This document shows, piece by piece, positions 10,051-19,131 of a stretch of DNA of 64,000 bases. Every line of letters starts with the position of its first letter. Positions within the stretch are counted from its first letter, which is position 1. The stretch spans positions 2,728,001 to 2,792,000 of the forward strand of contig NZ_CP079863.1 of the NCBI RefSeq assembly GCF_025263485.1. Direction: 5' to 3'. Source of the DNA: Mycobacterium sp. SMC-2. GTDB lineage: Bacteria > Actinomycetota > Actinomycetes > Mycobacteriales > Mycobacteriaceae. Position numbers and translations under genes: made by a program. The notes beneath the pieces were generated by a model. The model was not told the DNA's origin and ran no database searches. It worked only from the letters and a program-made list of their open reading frames with translations.

Positions 10051-10171
10051 GAGTGTGCACCGAGGGCTTTGAGTGTGCGCTGAGGGTGCGAGATGGACGA
10101 TTTTCCCGCCGTGGACTCACACGCAAAGCCTTGGATACACGCTCAGAGCCCTGGATACACGCGCAAAGCCG
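10051..10171. repeat. Cluster of 20-bp intergenic repeats, inverted arms
   Basis: Two copies at 10051-10070 and 10071-10090 (GAGTGTGC-rich) are the reverse complement of three direct copies at 10112-10131, 10132-10151 and 10152-10171 (consensus TGGATACACGCNCAAAGCCN). The arms could pair across a 21-bp centre. The cluster sits between the stop of the exported-protein gene and the FadD start, so it could terminate transcription on the minus strand or be a dispersed repeat. Confidence 0.7.
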
Positions 10172-10182
10172 TGGCCACCGGA

Positions 10183-10767
10183 TCAGAACATGGACTCGAT
10201 CATCATGCCGCCGTCGCTGACCGCCTGCGGAGTCGCGTTGTTCTCCTGGCGGTAGTCGATGAAGGCCGACCGCTGGTCCGAGGTGTTCAGCAGTTCGGTG
10301 AAGGTGCCGATGACCGGGATCGCGCCCTCGGGTGCCAGCACGTCGGCGGTGTAGTCGATGGAGGCCTCCTGGTGGAATTTCGGGCCCGGCAGCGTCCTGG
10401 TGTGCGGCTCGCTCAGGTCGCGCACGTTGCTCAGGATGGCCGACGCGCCGCCGGCCAACTGATCTTTGTCCGCCTGCAGCACGGCGACGACATCGGTTCC
10501 GCCGGCCGGTTTGACGGTGACCCGCAGCTGCGCGCTGCCGTCGGCGTTGCCCAGCGCCACCCAGTTCGGGCCGCGGTGCCCGAGCGTCCAGCCCGGTGCG
10601 GGGACGATCGAGACGCCCTGGGCGATGTCGATGGCCTCGCCCGAGGTGAGCCGCACCGGCATCGGATCGGCGGTGGCGAGCAGGACGATGGCCGCCGTCA
10701 TGGCCGTGGCAACGGCCATTGCGGCGACGGCGACCCGCCGGGGACGCGTTGGCGTCGGCGAAAACAT
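10183..10767 (-). CDS. Exported or membrane-anchored protein of unknown function
   Basis: The protein has 194 residues. A basic N-terminus (TRPRRVAVAA) precedes one hydrophobic segment (about 14-33), which may be an uncleaved signal anchor or a signal peptide without a lipobox cysteine. The remainder is a soluble extracytoplasmic domain without known motifs. ATG 10767 is preceded by AGGAGC; the upstream extension has no RBS. It is divergent from the SDR gene. A CGGGCGA/TCGCCCG hairpin (10790-10810) lies in its leader. Confidence 0.75.
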   Translation of the reverse strand: MFSPTPTRPRRVAVAAMAVATAMTAAIVLLATADPMPVRLTSGEAIDIAQGVSIVPAPGWTLGHRGPNWVALGNADGSAQLRVTVKPAGGTDVVAVLQADKDQLAGGASAILSNVRDLSEPHTRTLPGPKFHQEASIDYTADVLAPEGAIPVIGTFTELLNTSDQRSAFIDYRQENNATPQAVSDGGMMIESMF

Positions 10768-10789
10768 GCGGTAGCTCCTGATCCGGCCT

Positions 10790-10810
10790 CGGGCGAAGGA
10801 GATTCGCCCG
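10790..10810. promoter_or_regulatory. Hairpin in leader of exported-protein gene
   Basis: CGGGCGA aggagat TCGCCCG has perfect 7-bp arms and starts 22 bp upstream of the ATG at 10767 (minus strand). It may be an operator or a leader hairpin. Nothing else conserved is seen in the 10768-10984 gap. Confidence 0.4.
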
Positions 10811-10984
10811 CTGGTTCTAACCATCTCTCCGCGCGGGTGCGGTGTCCACGACCGCGCCACAATTTGCTGATGGCTCTCGCCCACGAGCATAGGCGGCACC
10901 CGTCGTAAGATTTTGCTCCCGCGAGCCGCCCGGTGTGTCAACATGTCTGCGGCCTAACAGGATCTTCAGCCGAGGGGACCAGAC

Positions 10985-11773
10985 GTGGCGAACCCTGACC
11001 GCGCCGCCCCGCGCACCTTCGTCGTGACGGGCGCCGCGTCCGGAATCGGCCTGGCGACCGCCAGGCGCCTGCTGGCCGAGGGAGGCACGGTGATCGGCGC
11101 CGACCTGGCCGCCGCGCCCGACCTGGGGCCCCGGTTCCAGTTCGTGACCGCCGACGTCACCGACGAAGCCGCGATCGCCGAGGTGCTGGCCGCCGTCCCG
11201 GACCGCCTCGACGGGGTCTTCCACGCGGCCGGCGTCGCCGGGGGCGGTCCGGTTCATCTGCTCGACCGGGCCGAATGGGACCGGGTGATCGGAATCAACC
11301 TCACCGGCACGTTCCTGGTCGCCAAGGCGGCGCTGGCCCGGATGATCGAGCAACCCCGCGTCGACGGCGAACGGGGTTCGCTCGTGACCGTCGCCAGCGT
11401 CGAGGGCCTGGAAGGGACGGCGGGTGGCAGCTCGTACAACGCGGCCAAGGGCGGCGTAGTCCTGCTCACCAAGAACATCGCGCTCGACTACGGACCGAGC
11501 GGCATCCGCGCCAATGCCATCTGCCCCGGATTCATCGAAACGCCAATGGCCCAAAGCGTCTTCGGTCTGCCGGGCATGGAGGGCCCGCTGGAATCCATCA
11601 CCGAAGAACACGCCCTGCAACGGCTGGGCCGGCCGGAGGAGGTCGCGGCCATGGCGGCGTTTCTGCTGTCGCCCGACGCCTCATTCGTCAGCGGCCAGGC
11701 CATCGCGGTCGACGGCGGTTACACCGCGGGCCGCGACCACGGCGTCGTCAAACTCTTCGGCTTTCCCTCGTAA
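10985..11773 (+). CDS. SDR family NAD(P)-dependent oxidoreductase
   Basis: A 262-residue classical short-chain dehydrogenase. It has the nucleotide-binding TGAASGIG (about 16-23), ADVT, a variant of the NNAG position (HAAGVAG), the catalytic SSYNAAKGG with Tyr/Lys, and the PGFIETPM C-terminal loop. The GTG at 10985 is used. It is divergent from the exported-protein gene and 17 bp ahead of the mini-catalase gene, so the two are probably cotranscribed. The substrate is unknown. Confidence 0.9.
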   Translation: MANPDRAAPRTFVVTGAASGIGLATARRLLAEGGTVIGADLAAAPDLGPRFQFVTADVTDEAAIAEVLAAVPDRLDGVFHAAGVAGGGPVHLLDRAEWDRVIGINLTGTFLVAKAALARMIEQPRVDGERGSLVTVASVEGLEGTAGGSSYNAAKGGVVLLTKNIALDYGPSGIRANAICPGFIETPMAQSVFGLPGMEGPLESITEEHALQRLGRPEEVAAMAAFLLSPDASFVSGQAIAVDGGYTAGRDHGVVKLFGFPS

Positions 11774-11790
11774 CGCCTTAGGATTCGCGC

Positions 11791-12723
11791 ATGGTCACTC
11801 CCGACGAGGCGATCGAGGCGATTCGGGGCACCGGCGGCGCGCAACCGGGCTGTCGCGCGCTGCACGCCAAAGGCACCCTCTACCGCGGCACCTTCACGGC
11901 AGCGCCCGACGCGGTCATGCTTTCGCGCGCAAAGCATCTCGATGGCTCGACGGTCCCGGCGCTGATTCGCTTCTCCAACGGCGCCGGGGATCCCCGGCAG
12001 CGCGACAACCTGCCGGGGATCCGCGGGATGGCGGTGAAGTTCACCCTGCCCGACGGCTCCACCACCGACGTGTCGACGCAGACCGCGCGCCTGTTCCTCT
12101 CGAGCACTCCGGACGGATTCGTCGATCTGCTCAAGGCGATGCGGCCCGGCCTGACCACGCCGCTGCGCATGGCCAAACACTTCCTCACCCATCCGCGGCT
12201 GCTGGGCGCGCTGCCGGTGCTGCGCGACGCCAACAGGATCCCGGCGAGCTACGCCACCATCGAATACCACGGCTTGCACGCCTTCCGCTGGGTCGCCGAC
12301 GACGGCAGCGCCAGATTCGTTCGCTATCACCTGGTTCCGGCCGCCACGGAGAATTACTTGTCGGCGCTGGCCGCCCACGGCAAGTGTCCGGACTTTCTCA
12401 CTGACGAGCTGAATGCGCGCCTGGGCGCCGCGCCGGTGCGGTTCCACTACCGCGTGCAGATCGCCGGGCCCACCGACTCGACGGTCGACCCGTCGGCGCC
12501 GTGGCGGAGCAATCAGATCGCGACCGTCGGCACCCTCGAGATCACCGGGCCGGAGAGCGAGCGCGAGCACGGCGGCGACATCGTCGTGTTCGACCCGATG
12601 CGCGTGACCGACGGCATCGAGCCCTCCGACGACCCGGTCCTGCACTTCCGGACATTCGCATATTCGGCGTCGGTCAAGCTCCGCGCCGGCGTCGAGCGCG
12701 GGGCCGAGGCCCCGCCCGCCTGA
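11791..12723 (+). CDS. Catalase-related peroxidase (minimal haem catalase)
   Basis: A 310-residue protein with the core catalase beta-barrel only. The distal histidine is H25 in ALHAKGTLYRGTF. RFSNGAGDP and GIRGMAVKF follow. The proximal haem tyrosine is in FRTFAYSASVKLR (about Y291), keeping the catalase RxFxY pattern. At about 33 kDa it matches the M. avium paratuberculosis MAP-2744c type, known as a small haem peroxidase. It decomposes peroxides using organic donors. It lies in tandem with the SDR gene. Confidence 0.88.
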   Translation: MVTPDEAIEAIRGTGGAQPGCRALHAKGTLYRGTFTAAPDAVMLSRAKHLDGSTVPALIRFSNGAGDPRQRDNLPGIRGMAVKFTLPDGSTTDVSTQTARLFLSSTPDGFVDLLKAMRPGLTTPLRMAKHFLTHPRLLGALPVLRDANRIPASYATIEYHGLHAFRWVADDGSARFVRYHLVPAATENYLSALAAHGKCPDFLTDELNARLGAAPVRFHYRVQIAGPTDSTVDPSAPWRSNQIATVGTLEITGPESEREHGGDIVVFDPMRVTDGIEPSDDPVLHFRTFAYSASVKLRAGVERGAEAPPA

Positions 12724-12784
12724 CCGAGCAGCCGAACCCGCCGGCGCCCGGAACGAAACCGGTGGCACGCTAAGCTTTTTCCCA

Positions 12785-13570
12785 GTGTCGCCTTCCCACA
12801 TGCTCCTGATCTGCCTGGCCGGGCTCGGCGCCGGCGTCATCAACGCGCTCGTCGGGTCCGGCACCCTGATCACCTTTCCCACACTGGTCGCACTCGGCTT
12901 CCCCCCGGTCACGGCCACCATGTCGAACGCGACCGGTCTGGTCGCCGGCAGCGTGTCGAGCACCTGGGGCTACCGCGCCGAGCTGCGCGGTCAGTGGAAT
13001 CGTTTGCGCTGGCAGCTCCCCGCATCGCTGGCCGGCTCGATACTGGGCGCCTCCCTGCTGCTGCACCTGCCGGAGAAGGTCTTCGCCGAGGTGGTGCCGG
13101 TGCTGTTGGTGCTGGCGCTGGTGCTGGTGGTCATCGGGCCCCGGATCCAGGCGTGGACCGGCAGGCGCGCCGAGGCGGCGGGCCGCTCACCCGAGCACAT
13201 CACACCGGCCCGCATGGCGGTCCTGGTGCTCGGCACGTTCGGCGTCGCCGTATACGGCGGCTATTTCACCGCCGCTCAGGGCATCCTGTTGGTCGGCCTG
13301 ATGGGTGCGCTGCTGCCGGAGTCGGTGCAGCGGATGAACGCGGCCAAGAATCTGCTGACGCTGGTGGTCAATGTTGTTGCCGCGGCGGCCTATACGTTGG
13401 TGGCGTTCGGCCGCATCAGCTGGCCGGCGGCCGGGCTGATCGCGGCGGGCTCGCTGGTCGGCGGACTGGTCGGGGCCCGCTACGGGCGCCGGTTGTCGGG
13501 GAAGGCGCTGCGCGCCACGATCGTGGTGGTGGGTCTGATCGGGTTGTATCGACTGGTCGCCGTGGCATGA
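12785..13570 (+). CDS. TauE/SafE family anion transporter
   Basis: A 261-residue integral membrane protein with about eight hydrophobic segments and the two repeated DUF81 motifs: GAGVINALVGSGTLITFP near the start, and AVYGGYFTAAQGILLVG in the middle. Family members export sulfite or organosulfonates. GTG 12785 is used. It runs convergent to the YbdK-type gene. Confidence 0.9.
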   Translation: MSPSHMLLICLAGLGAGVINALVGSGTLITFPTLVALGFPPVTATMSNATGLVAGSVSSTWGYRAELRGQWNRLRWQLPASLAGSILGASLLLHLPEKVFAEVVPVLLVLALVLVVIGPRIQAWTGRRAEAAGRSPEHITPARMAVLVLGTFGVAVYGGYFTAAQGILLVGLMGALLPESVQRMNAAKNLLTLVVNVVAAAAYTLVAFGRISWPAAGLIAAGSLVGGLVGARYGRRLSGKALRATIVVVGLIGLYRLVAVA

Positions 13571-13595
13571 TCGGAAGGGCTGTGCCGCAACAAGT

Positions 13596-14684
13596 TCAGC
13601 TCAGCGTGGCGGTGGCGGCTTCTTCGATGACGTCCATCACGTCACCGCGCTTGCGCCACGCCCGCTGCTGGCGGATCGCCCCGTTGCCCTGCGCGGCGAC
13701 CCGGTCGAGTTCGCTTGCGACGCGGTCATATTCGCCGAGCGACTCCAACGCGGGCCGGACGCGTTGCACGAGCGCGTCCAGCTGCTCACGCGCGGGCACC
13801 GCTCCGCGGCCATGGATCAGGTCGAGCGTGCGCCCGGCGAGCCCGTCATGGGCGGCCTTCCAGTACGCCGCGCGCAGCGCCGCCGGCGGAAGCCGCCCGG
13901 GTTCGTCCTCGCCTGCTTCGAGCGCCGTCATCACCGCGGCCCTGACCAGGGTGGCGAGCAGCACCGTTTCCGCAACGGTTGCGGGCACGTCGGCTACCCG
14001 CACCTCGATCGTCGGGAAGTTCTCCGACGGTCGCACGTCCCAATAGATCATCTTGTGGTCCAGGATGACTTCGGCGTCGATGAGCATCCGCACCGTACGG
14101 TCGTACTCGTCGGGCGAGGGGAAGAAGGGTGGCGGTCCGGCGACCGGCCAGCGCCGCCACAGGATGCTGCGCCAGCTGGCGTAGCCGCTGTCGGCGCTGC
14201 GGTACACCGCCGAATTCGCCGACAGCGCAAGCAATGACGGCAGCCACGGCCGCAGCCAGTTGCTGACCCGGATGGCGGCCGCGCGGTCCGGAACCTGCAC
14301 GTGCACATGACATCCGCAAATGCCTTGCTCGTGCGCGACCATCCCGTACTCGGCGCCTATCCGCCGATAGCGGGGAGTGTCGGTGACGGGAAACTCGTGC
14401 GGCGTGGCGGGCGGAAGCCCGGCCGCGAGCAGCCGCAGCCCTAAGGCCTCAGCCGCCTGCGCCGCGGTGCGCCGCAGCCGGGACAGGTCGTCACCGAGCT
14501 CCGAACTGGTCGCCACGACGCCGGACGTGGTTTCCACCTGGCAGCTGCTCAGTTCCAGCTCCAGCTCGACCCCGCGGCGCTCGGCCTCGGCGGCCACATT
14601 GGTGTTGCGCGGAGCCGGTGCACCGGTTCGCGAGTCGACGAGGAGGAATTCCTCCTCCGCGCCGAAGGTGGGAGGGTCGCTCAT
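13596..14684 (-). CDS. YbdK-type carboxylate-amine ligase (GCS2 family)
   Basis: A 362-residue protein of the glutamate-cysteine ligase 2 family. It has FGAEEEFLLVD at the N-terminus (metal/ATP glutamates), QVETTSG, HVHVQVPDR and the ATP-site segment RPSENFPTIEVRVAD. It resembles Rv0433. The family forms weak gamma-glutamyl amides in vitro. A STAS protein gene lies upstream on the same strand, 39 bp away. Confidence 0.88.
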   Translation of the reverse strand: MSDPPTFGAEEEFLLVDSRTGAPAPRNTNVAAEAERRGVELELELSSCQVETTSGVVATSSELGDDLSRLRRTAAQAAEALGLRLLAAGLPPATPHEFPVTDTPRYRRIGAEYGMVAHEQGICGCHVHVQVPDRAAAIRVSNWLRPWLPSLLALSANSAVYRSADSGYASWRSILWRRWPVAGPPPFFPSPDEYDRTVRMLIDAEVILDHKMIYWDVRPSENFPTIEVRVADVPATVAETVLLATLVRAAVMTALEAGEDEPGRLPPAALRAAYWKAAHDGLAGRTLDLIHGRGAVPAREQLDALVQRVRPALESLGEYDRVASELDRVAAQGNGAIRQQRAWRKRGDVMDVIEEAATATLS

Positions 14685-14723
14685 CCAACCGGGGCAGAGC
14701 CGATCAGTGCCTGTGTTGCCCCG

Positions 14724-15161
14724 TCACCAACGGGCCGCGGACGCCAGCGCGGAATCGACGCTGGGGTAGATGGGCAGCAGGGCGGACAGGCCGCACGCGT
14801 CGATGATGCGGGCGACGATCGGCTCGCAGCTCACCAGGCGAAGTTCGATACCGCGGTCCTTGCAGCGCTTCGCCTCATCGGCCAGGACGGAGAAGGCGCA
14901 GCAGCCCATGAAGTCCAGTCCCGTGACGTCGACAACGAGGGGCCCGGGCGCGATCACGATGCCGGCGACTTCGCTGACCAGCTGCCGCCAGGTGTGCTCG
15001 TTGCAGGCGTCGATCTCCCCGCCCGCATAGATCAGCACCGCCGGACCGCTGCGATCGGCGGTCGCGCGCAGTGTGCTGTTCGGATCGCCCAGCTCGTAGA
15101 CGAGCTTGGTGCTCAGCATGAGGTGGGTGGTTGTCATAAATTCTGCAATGGCCGAGCTCAT
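14724..15161 (-). CDS. STAS-domain protein (anti-sigma factor antagonist-like)
   Basis: A 145-residue STAS fold, with VLIYAGGEIDACNEHTWRQL and LVVDVTGLDFMGCCAFSVLA. Classical antagonists carry a phosphorylatable Ser after the beta-strand Asp; here that loop reads FMGCCAF, so the switch residue is absent or moved. It may therefore not be controlled by an anti-sigma kinase in the usual way. No partner kinase gene is in the window. An alternative start is the ATG nine codons in. Confidence 0.8.
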   Translation of the reverse strand: MSSAIAEFMTTTHLMLSTKLVYELGDPNSTLRATADRSGPAVLIYAGGEIDACNEHTWRQLVSEVAGIVIAPGPLVVDVTGLDFMGCCAFSVLADEAKRCKDRGIELRLVSCEPIVARIIDACGLSALLPIYPSVDSALASAARW

Positions 15162-15263
15162 CGTGGACTCCTAATCGACCGGCGTCTACGACGCTGCGAT
15201 GGATGCCCGTCCTGCCATCTGAAGACAGACTCTTCGCGGAATGCGAATCTCATTTCTATAACA

Positions 15264-15281
15264 AGACAGGTCAGTCTGTCT
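15264..15281. promoter_or_regulatory. TetR-type operator
   Basis: AGACAGgtcagtCTGTCT is a perfect inverted repeat with 6-bp arms, 35 bp before the TetR start at 15316. It resembles typical AcrR/TetR half-sites and is probably its own operator. Confidence 0.7.
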
Positions 15282-15315
15282 ACATATCCCGGCTAAGAGT
15301 ATGTTGTGGGTTGCC

Positions 15316-15936
15316 ATGACAACCTCCGATGTCGGAACGCCTCCCGTGTCGGCTCGTGAACGCATCCTGACCGCCGCATACGACCTGTTCAGCCGGCGCG
15401 GGATCCGCGCTGTCGGCACCGAAGAGGTGATCGAGAAGGCCGCTGTCGCCAAGGCCACGTTGTACCGCCATTTCGCGACCAAGAACGACCTCGTCCTGGC
15501 CGTGCTGCAGCGGCGCGAGGAACTGTGGACGTACGGCCTGATCGATGAGCAGTCACGCCAGCGGGGCGAGACGCCCGAGGAGCAATTGCTCGCGATCTTC
15601 GACGTCATGCACGACTGGATCCAGCTTCGCGACGGCTACGAAGGCTGCTCGTTCATCAACGTGCTGCTCGAGCTGGGGCCGGACTCTCCCGCCGGACGGG
15701 CCTGCATCGTCCACATCGACCACGTCCGCGACATCGTCCGTCAGCGCGCCGTCGCGGCGGGGCTGATCGACGTCGAGGACTTCGCCTCGTCCTGGCACAT
15801 CCTGATGAAGGGCGCCATCGTGCTGGCGGCCGTGGGTGACTCGGATGCGGCCCTGCGCGCCCGCAGGATGGCGGTCGGCCTCATCGAAGAGCACCGGCCG
15901 GTCGCTCCGGAGGATCTCGGCGAGGCGGCTAGTTAG
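15316..15936 (+). CDS. TetR family transcriptional regulator
   Basis: A 206-residue protein. The helix-turn-helix reads ARERILTAAYDLFSRRGI, then VIEKAAVAKATLYRHFATKN (about residues 14-60). A TetR_C-like helical domain follows, with HDWIQLRDGYEGCSFINVLLE. ATG 15316 gives MTTSDVGT; five upstream codons are possible. A perfect palindrome lies 35 bp upstream. It is convergent with the DedA gene. Confidence 0.9.
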   Translation: MTTSDVGTPPVSARERILTAAYDLFSRRGIRAVGTEEVIEKAAVAKATLYRHFATKNDLVLAVLQRREELWTYGLIDEQSRQRGETPEEQLLAIFDVMHDWIQLRDGYEGCSFINVLLELGPDSPAGRACIVHIDHVRDIVRQRAVAAGLIDVEDFASSWHILMKGAIVLAAVGDSDAALRARRMAVGLIEEHRPVAPEDLGEAAS

Positions 15937-15945
15937 CCGCGGGTG

Positions 15946-16611
15946 TCAGGCGGCGTCGGCCGCGGTGCTTTCCGCCTTGCGGTAATGCTCGGCCTCGAGT
16001 TCAGCGATGGCCCGCGAGGTGCGTTCGCGCAGCGCGAAGGCGGCGATGAGGCCGAACACGATCGCGATGACCAGTGCTACCCAGGAGAGCCGCTCCAGCC
16101 AGCGTTCCGCGGCCATCCCGGCGAAATACACCAGCGCGGTGGTGCCGCCGGCCCAGCAGATGGCCCCCGAGACGTTAGCCGACAGGAAGCGCGGATAGTG
16201 CATCTTCAGGGCTCCGGCCAGCGGGCCGGCGAAGATGCGCAGCAGCGCGATGAAGCGGCCGAAGAAGACCGCGCGAACTCCCCAGCGGTTGAACAACTTT
16301 TCGGCCAACGCGACGTGTCCGGGACCGAAATGTTTGGGGAACCGCCGGCCGAGGCGGTCGAAGAGGGGCAGGCCGAACCGGCGCCCGATCGTATAGCCGA
16401 TCGAGTCGCCGACCACGGCGCCGATCACCGCCGCGACACCGACGCCGACGGGGTTGACGGCCAGGCCGTCGTGCGACGACATCAGCGCCGCGCTGACCAG
16501 GATGATCTCGCCGGGAAGCGGAATGCCCAGGCTCTCGAGCCCGACGACACCGCCCACCACCAGGTAGACCGCGAGCGGCGGGATCGAATGCAGCAAAGCC
16601 TCCACGTCCAT
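15946..16611 (-). CDS. DedA family membrane protein
   Basis: A 221-residue SNARE-associated/DedA protein. It has GIPLPGEIILVSAA (about 30-43), GDSIGYTIGRRFG (about 68-80) and the conserved FFGRFIALLRIFAGPLAGA (about 116-134), plus about five membrane spans. The family moves polyprenyl-phosphate or phospholipid across the inner membrane and supports envelope integrity. It lies 36 bp behind the GDSL gene on the same strand. Confidence 0.92.
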   Translation of the reverse strand: MDVEALLHSIPPLAVYLVVGGVVGLESLGIPLPGEIILVSAALMSSHDGLAVNPVGVGVAAVIGAVVGDSIGYTIGRRFGLPLFDRLGRRFPKHFGPGHVALAEKLFNRWGVRAVFFGRFIALLRIFAGPLAGALKMHYPRFLSANVSGAICWAGGTTALVYFAGMAAERWLERLSWVALVIAIVFGLIAAFALRERTSRAIAELEAEHYRKAESTAADAA

Positions 16612-16647
16612 GCGTCCAGGATGCCTGACCGCCCGGCGGAACGCGCA

Positions 16648-17466
16648 CTAAACCGTCCGGTTCGCGTCGGCCGGTCTGCTCGGCGTGCTGAGGCTGTCCA
16701 ACCGCGGCCGTTTGGGTTCTCGCCCGTCGGCCGAGGACATGCCGCGCAGCCGGCGCCAAATCCAGGGGAAGAAACTGTCCTGCGTCCAGCGCAGCTGCTC
16801 GTAAGCGCCGGTGGTCAGCGGCCGCCGCCTGGCCTCCGGGCTGGCGTAGGCCCAATCATGGTTGCTGCCAGGCAAATTCAGGGCCTCGGCGGCCGCGGCG
16901 GCGAACAGCGTGTGCCCTTTGGTGGAGGCGTGCACCCGGTCGATGGCCCAGGTGTCCAACTCGCGCATCGACGGCGCGTTGTACAGGTCGACGAGGCCGA
17001 ATCCGTAGCGTTCGGCGGCCGCCGTGATCGCCGCGTTGATGCGGGTGAGGCGCCCCGAGACCAGCCGTCCGAGCGGGAGGAACTGCGCGACGTTCGGAAA
17101 GGTCGTCGTCACCACCGTCGCCCCGGATCGCGCCAGCGTGGCGTAGAGGCGCTCGAGATCGACCAGGGCGGGGCCGAACGACCGCCCCGGCTGGATGACG
17201 TCATTCATCCCGGCGCACACGGTGATCAGGTCCGGCCGCATCGCCAGGGCTCGCGGGACCTGTTCGTGCAAGACGTCGGCGATCCGTTTGCCGCGGATCG
17301 CCAGGTTGGCGTAGTGCAGGCCCGGGTAGAGCGAATCGAGGGTGACGGCGAGCCGGTCAGCAAACCCGAGGAGACCCACGACGTCGTCGCCGTCCCACAA
17401 GCCCTCGGTCTGGCTGTCCCCGATGGCGACGTAACGGCGATATCCGGAAGGAATAGCCCCGTACAC
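16648..17466 (-). CDS. SGNH/GDSL hydrolase
   Basis: A 272-residue esterase-type protein. Block I is YVAIGDSQTEGL (Ser about 18), block III is VCAGMNDV (Gly and Asn of the oxyanion hole), and block V is DRVHASTKGH (catalytic Asp/His). No signal peptide is evident, so it is probably cytoplasmic. It probably deacylates a lipid or carbohydrate ester. It is divergent from the IclR gene, 50 bp away. Confidence 0.88.
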   Translation of the reverse strand: MYGAIPSGYRRYVAIGDSQTEGLWDGDDVVGLLGFADRLAVTLDSLYPGLHYANLAIRGKRIADVLHEQVPRALAMRPDLITVCAGMNDVIQPGRSFGPALVDLERLYATLARSGATVVTTTFPNVAQFLPLGRLVSGRLTRINAAITAAAERYGFGLVDLYNAPSMRELDTWAIDRVHASTKGHTLFAAAAAEALNLPGSNHDWAYASPEARRRPLTTGAYEQLRWTQDSFFPWIWRRLRGMSSADGREPKRPRLDSLSTPSRPADANRTV

Positions 17467-17516
17467 GAAGCCGAGAATAATCGAACGGATCCCCCATAAC
17501 TGGTTACCGTGACTGC

Positions 17517-18329
17517 ATGGCGAAAAGGCGTGCGGGGCGTCGGGAGGGCGCCGCAGCGCCGGCCGCCGATTCGCTTGCGCCGCAGTATCCGATCGAGTCG
17601 GTCGACAACGCGCTCAAGCTGCTGCTGCTGTTGGGCGAACAACCCCAGATCCGGTTGAGTGAGGCCACCCGTTATCTGGGCGTGGCGTCCTCCACCGCGC
17701 ATCGGTTGCTGGCCATGCTGGCCTACCGCGGGTTCGTCCGTCAGGACCCGGTGTCGAAGGCATACCTGCCCGGCCCGTCCCTGACCGGCGTCGCGTTCGC
17801 GATCTTCGGCCGCATCGACATCCCGCGATCGGCCGCCCCCATCATGCGTAGCCTCGGCGAACAACTGCGCGAAACGGTTCACGTCGGGATGCTGGACGGC
17901 GCCAGCGTCCGGTTCATCGCCGCCGTCGAAGGCCCGGCCGCGGTCCGGGTGGCATCCCGGCTGGGCCGCAGCATGCCGGCGCATTGCACGTCGACGGGCA
18001 AGGTCATGCTGGCGCAGCTGCCCGAGCCGGAGCTCCGTCAACTGTTTCCGCACGAGCGGTTGGAACGCATCACGTCATCCTCGATCGGCAGCCGGACCGA
18101 GCTGGAGGCCGAGCTTGCCGCCATCCGCCAGCGCGGATACGCCATCAACCGCGAGGAGAGCGAGGAAGGCGTCGCTTCCGTCGCGGTGCCCATACCGACG
18201 CGGGCCCCGGGCCTGCGCCTCGCGCTCAACGCGGCCGCACCCCAAAACCGGCTGGACGATATCCGGTATGCGACGGTGGCGGCCGCACTTGTCAAGGCAG
18301 CCAAGGAGATTGGCGATCAACTCGGTTGA
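17517..18329 (+). CDS. IclR family transcriptional regulator
   Basis: A 270-residue protein. A winged helix-turn-helix (YPIESVDNALKLLLLLGEQP, RLSEATRYLGVASSTAHRLL; about 24-75) is followed by the IclR effector domain (MPAHCTSTGKVMLAQL, EESEEGVASVAVPI). IclR proteins commonly control aromatic catabolism, and this gene faces the dioxygenase operon whose last gene ends 80 bp away. It is the best candidate regulator for that operon and the pca genes. Confidence 0.9.
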   Translation: MAKRRAGRREGAAAPAADSLAPQYPIESVDNALKLLLLLGEQPQIRLSEATRYLGVASSTAHRLLAMLAYRGFVRQDPVSKAYLPGPSLTGVAFAIFGRIDIPRSAAPIMRSLGEQLRETVHVGMLDGASVRFIAAVEGPAAVRVASRLGRSMPAHCTSTGKVMLAQLPEPELRQLFPHERLERITSSSIGSRTELEAELAAIRQRGYAINREESEEGVASVAVPIPTRAPGLRLALNAAAPQNRLDDIRYATVAAALVKAAKEIGDQLG

Positions 18330-18408
18330 TGACCGACCGCTCCGGCTGCGCGGCGCGGGATTTCCGGTCGCAGGAATACATCGTCGAGCATGAACCTGTG
18401 ACACCAGC

Positions 18409-19131
18409 TCAGTCGGCCGGTAACCGCGCCACTTCGTGACGCCACGCGGCATCCGTGGTGAACGACGGCCCGAGGTCGGGCAGCTCGTCCCAGTCCGCGT
18501 CGTCGATATCCCGCAGAGTCCCGCCGGCGGCCTGCACCCGCAACGACATTCGGGCCAGTGTGTCGAGGCTGATCGCCTGCAGCACCGCCTGCGGCACCGT
18601 GGCGGCCGCGCTAGTGATCCCATGTCCGCGGCAGATCACCACCGGCCGTCCGCGCATGGCCGCCACCATCTCCTTGCCCAGCGCCGCGGTCCGGATCAAG
18701 ACGGCGCGCTCGTAGACGGGCACGCCGCCGCGCGCGAGCCACGCGCCGGGAATGTCGAAGGCGCCGTAGATCGGCCGGATCGCGATGCCGGCGAGGTCGG
18801 CGGCGACCACGGCGGGCGGGTGCAGGTGCGCGACAACCCGGTGCCGCGAATCGGCCAGCATGGTCTCGACGTGGATGGGCAGCTCGTTGGGCACCCAGTA
18901 CCCCTCGAGTTCGCCTGCGGTGCCGGCGGTTCCGTCGAACTTGATGAGCCGGACGTCGCCGGGCCGGGTGAACGCCACGCCGGTGTCGGTGTCGCTGCGG
19001 CAGCGGATGAGTAGGCGCTCGTCGTCGACACGCAGGCTCAGGTGGCCCAGGATCCCGTCCACCAGGCCACGAGCCGCCGCCACCCGGCAGCCCTGCGCCA
19101 CCAGCGCGCGTTGCTCGTCGAGGGACGTCAT
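18409..19131 (-). CDS. Class II aldolase/adducin family protein (possible decarboxylase)
   Basis: A 240-residue protein. The zinc-site HLHP lies in RVVAHLHPPAVVAA and a later His in CRGHGIT. The family includes aldolases and the PhtC-type 3,4-dihydroxyphthalate decarboxylase. It is the last gene of the Rieske dioxygenase operon and overlaps the SDR stop by 4 bp, so its substrate should be the diol or catechol made there. A decarboxylase giving protocatechuate fits the nearby pca genes. That role is inferred, not shown. Confidence 0.82.
   Translation of the reverse strand: MTSLDEQRALVAQGCRVAAARGLVDGILGHLSLRVDDERLLIRCRSDTDTGVAFTRPGDVRLIKFDGTAGTAGELEGYWVPNELPIHVETMLADSRHRVVAHLHPPAVVAADLAGIAIRPIYGAFDIPGAWLARGGVPVYERAVLIRTAALGKEMVAAMRGRPVVICRGHGITSAAATVPQAVLQAISLDTLARMSLRVQAAGGTLRDIDDADWDELPDLGPSFTTDAAWRHEVARLPAD

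Noticed and set aside
15943..17499. A 518-codon forward frame opposite DedA and GDSL genes
   Set aside because: Shadow of two well-supported minus-strand genes; composition is that of codon-position bias.
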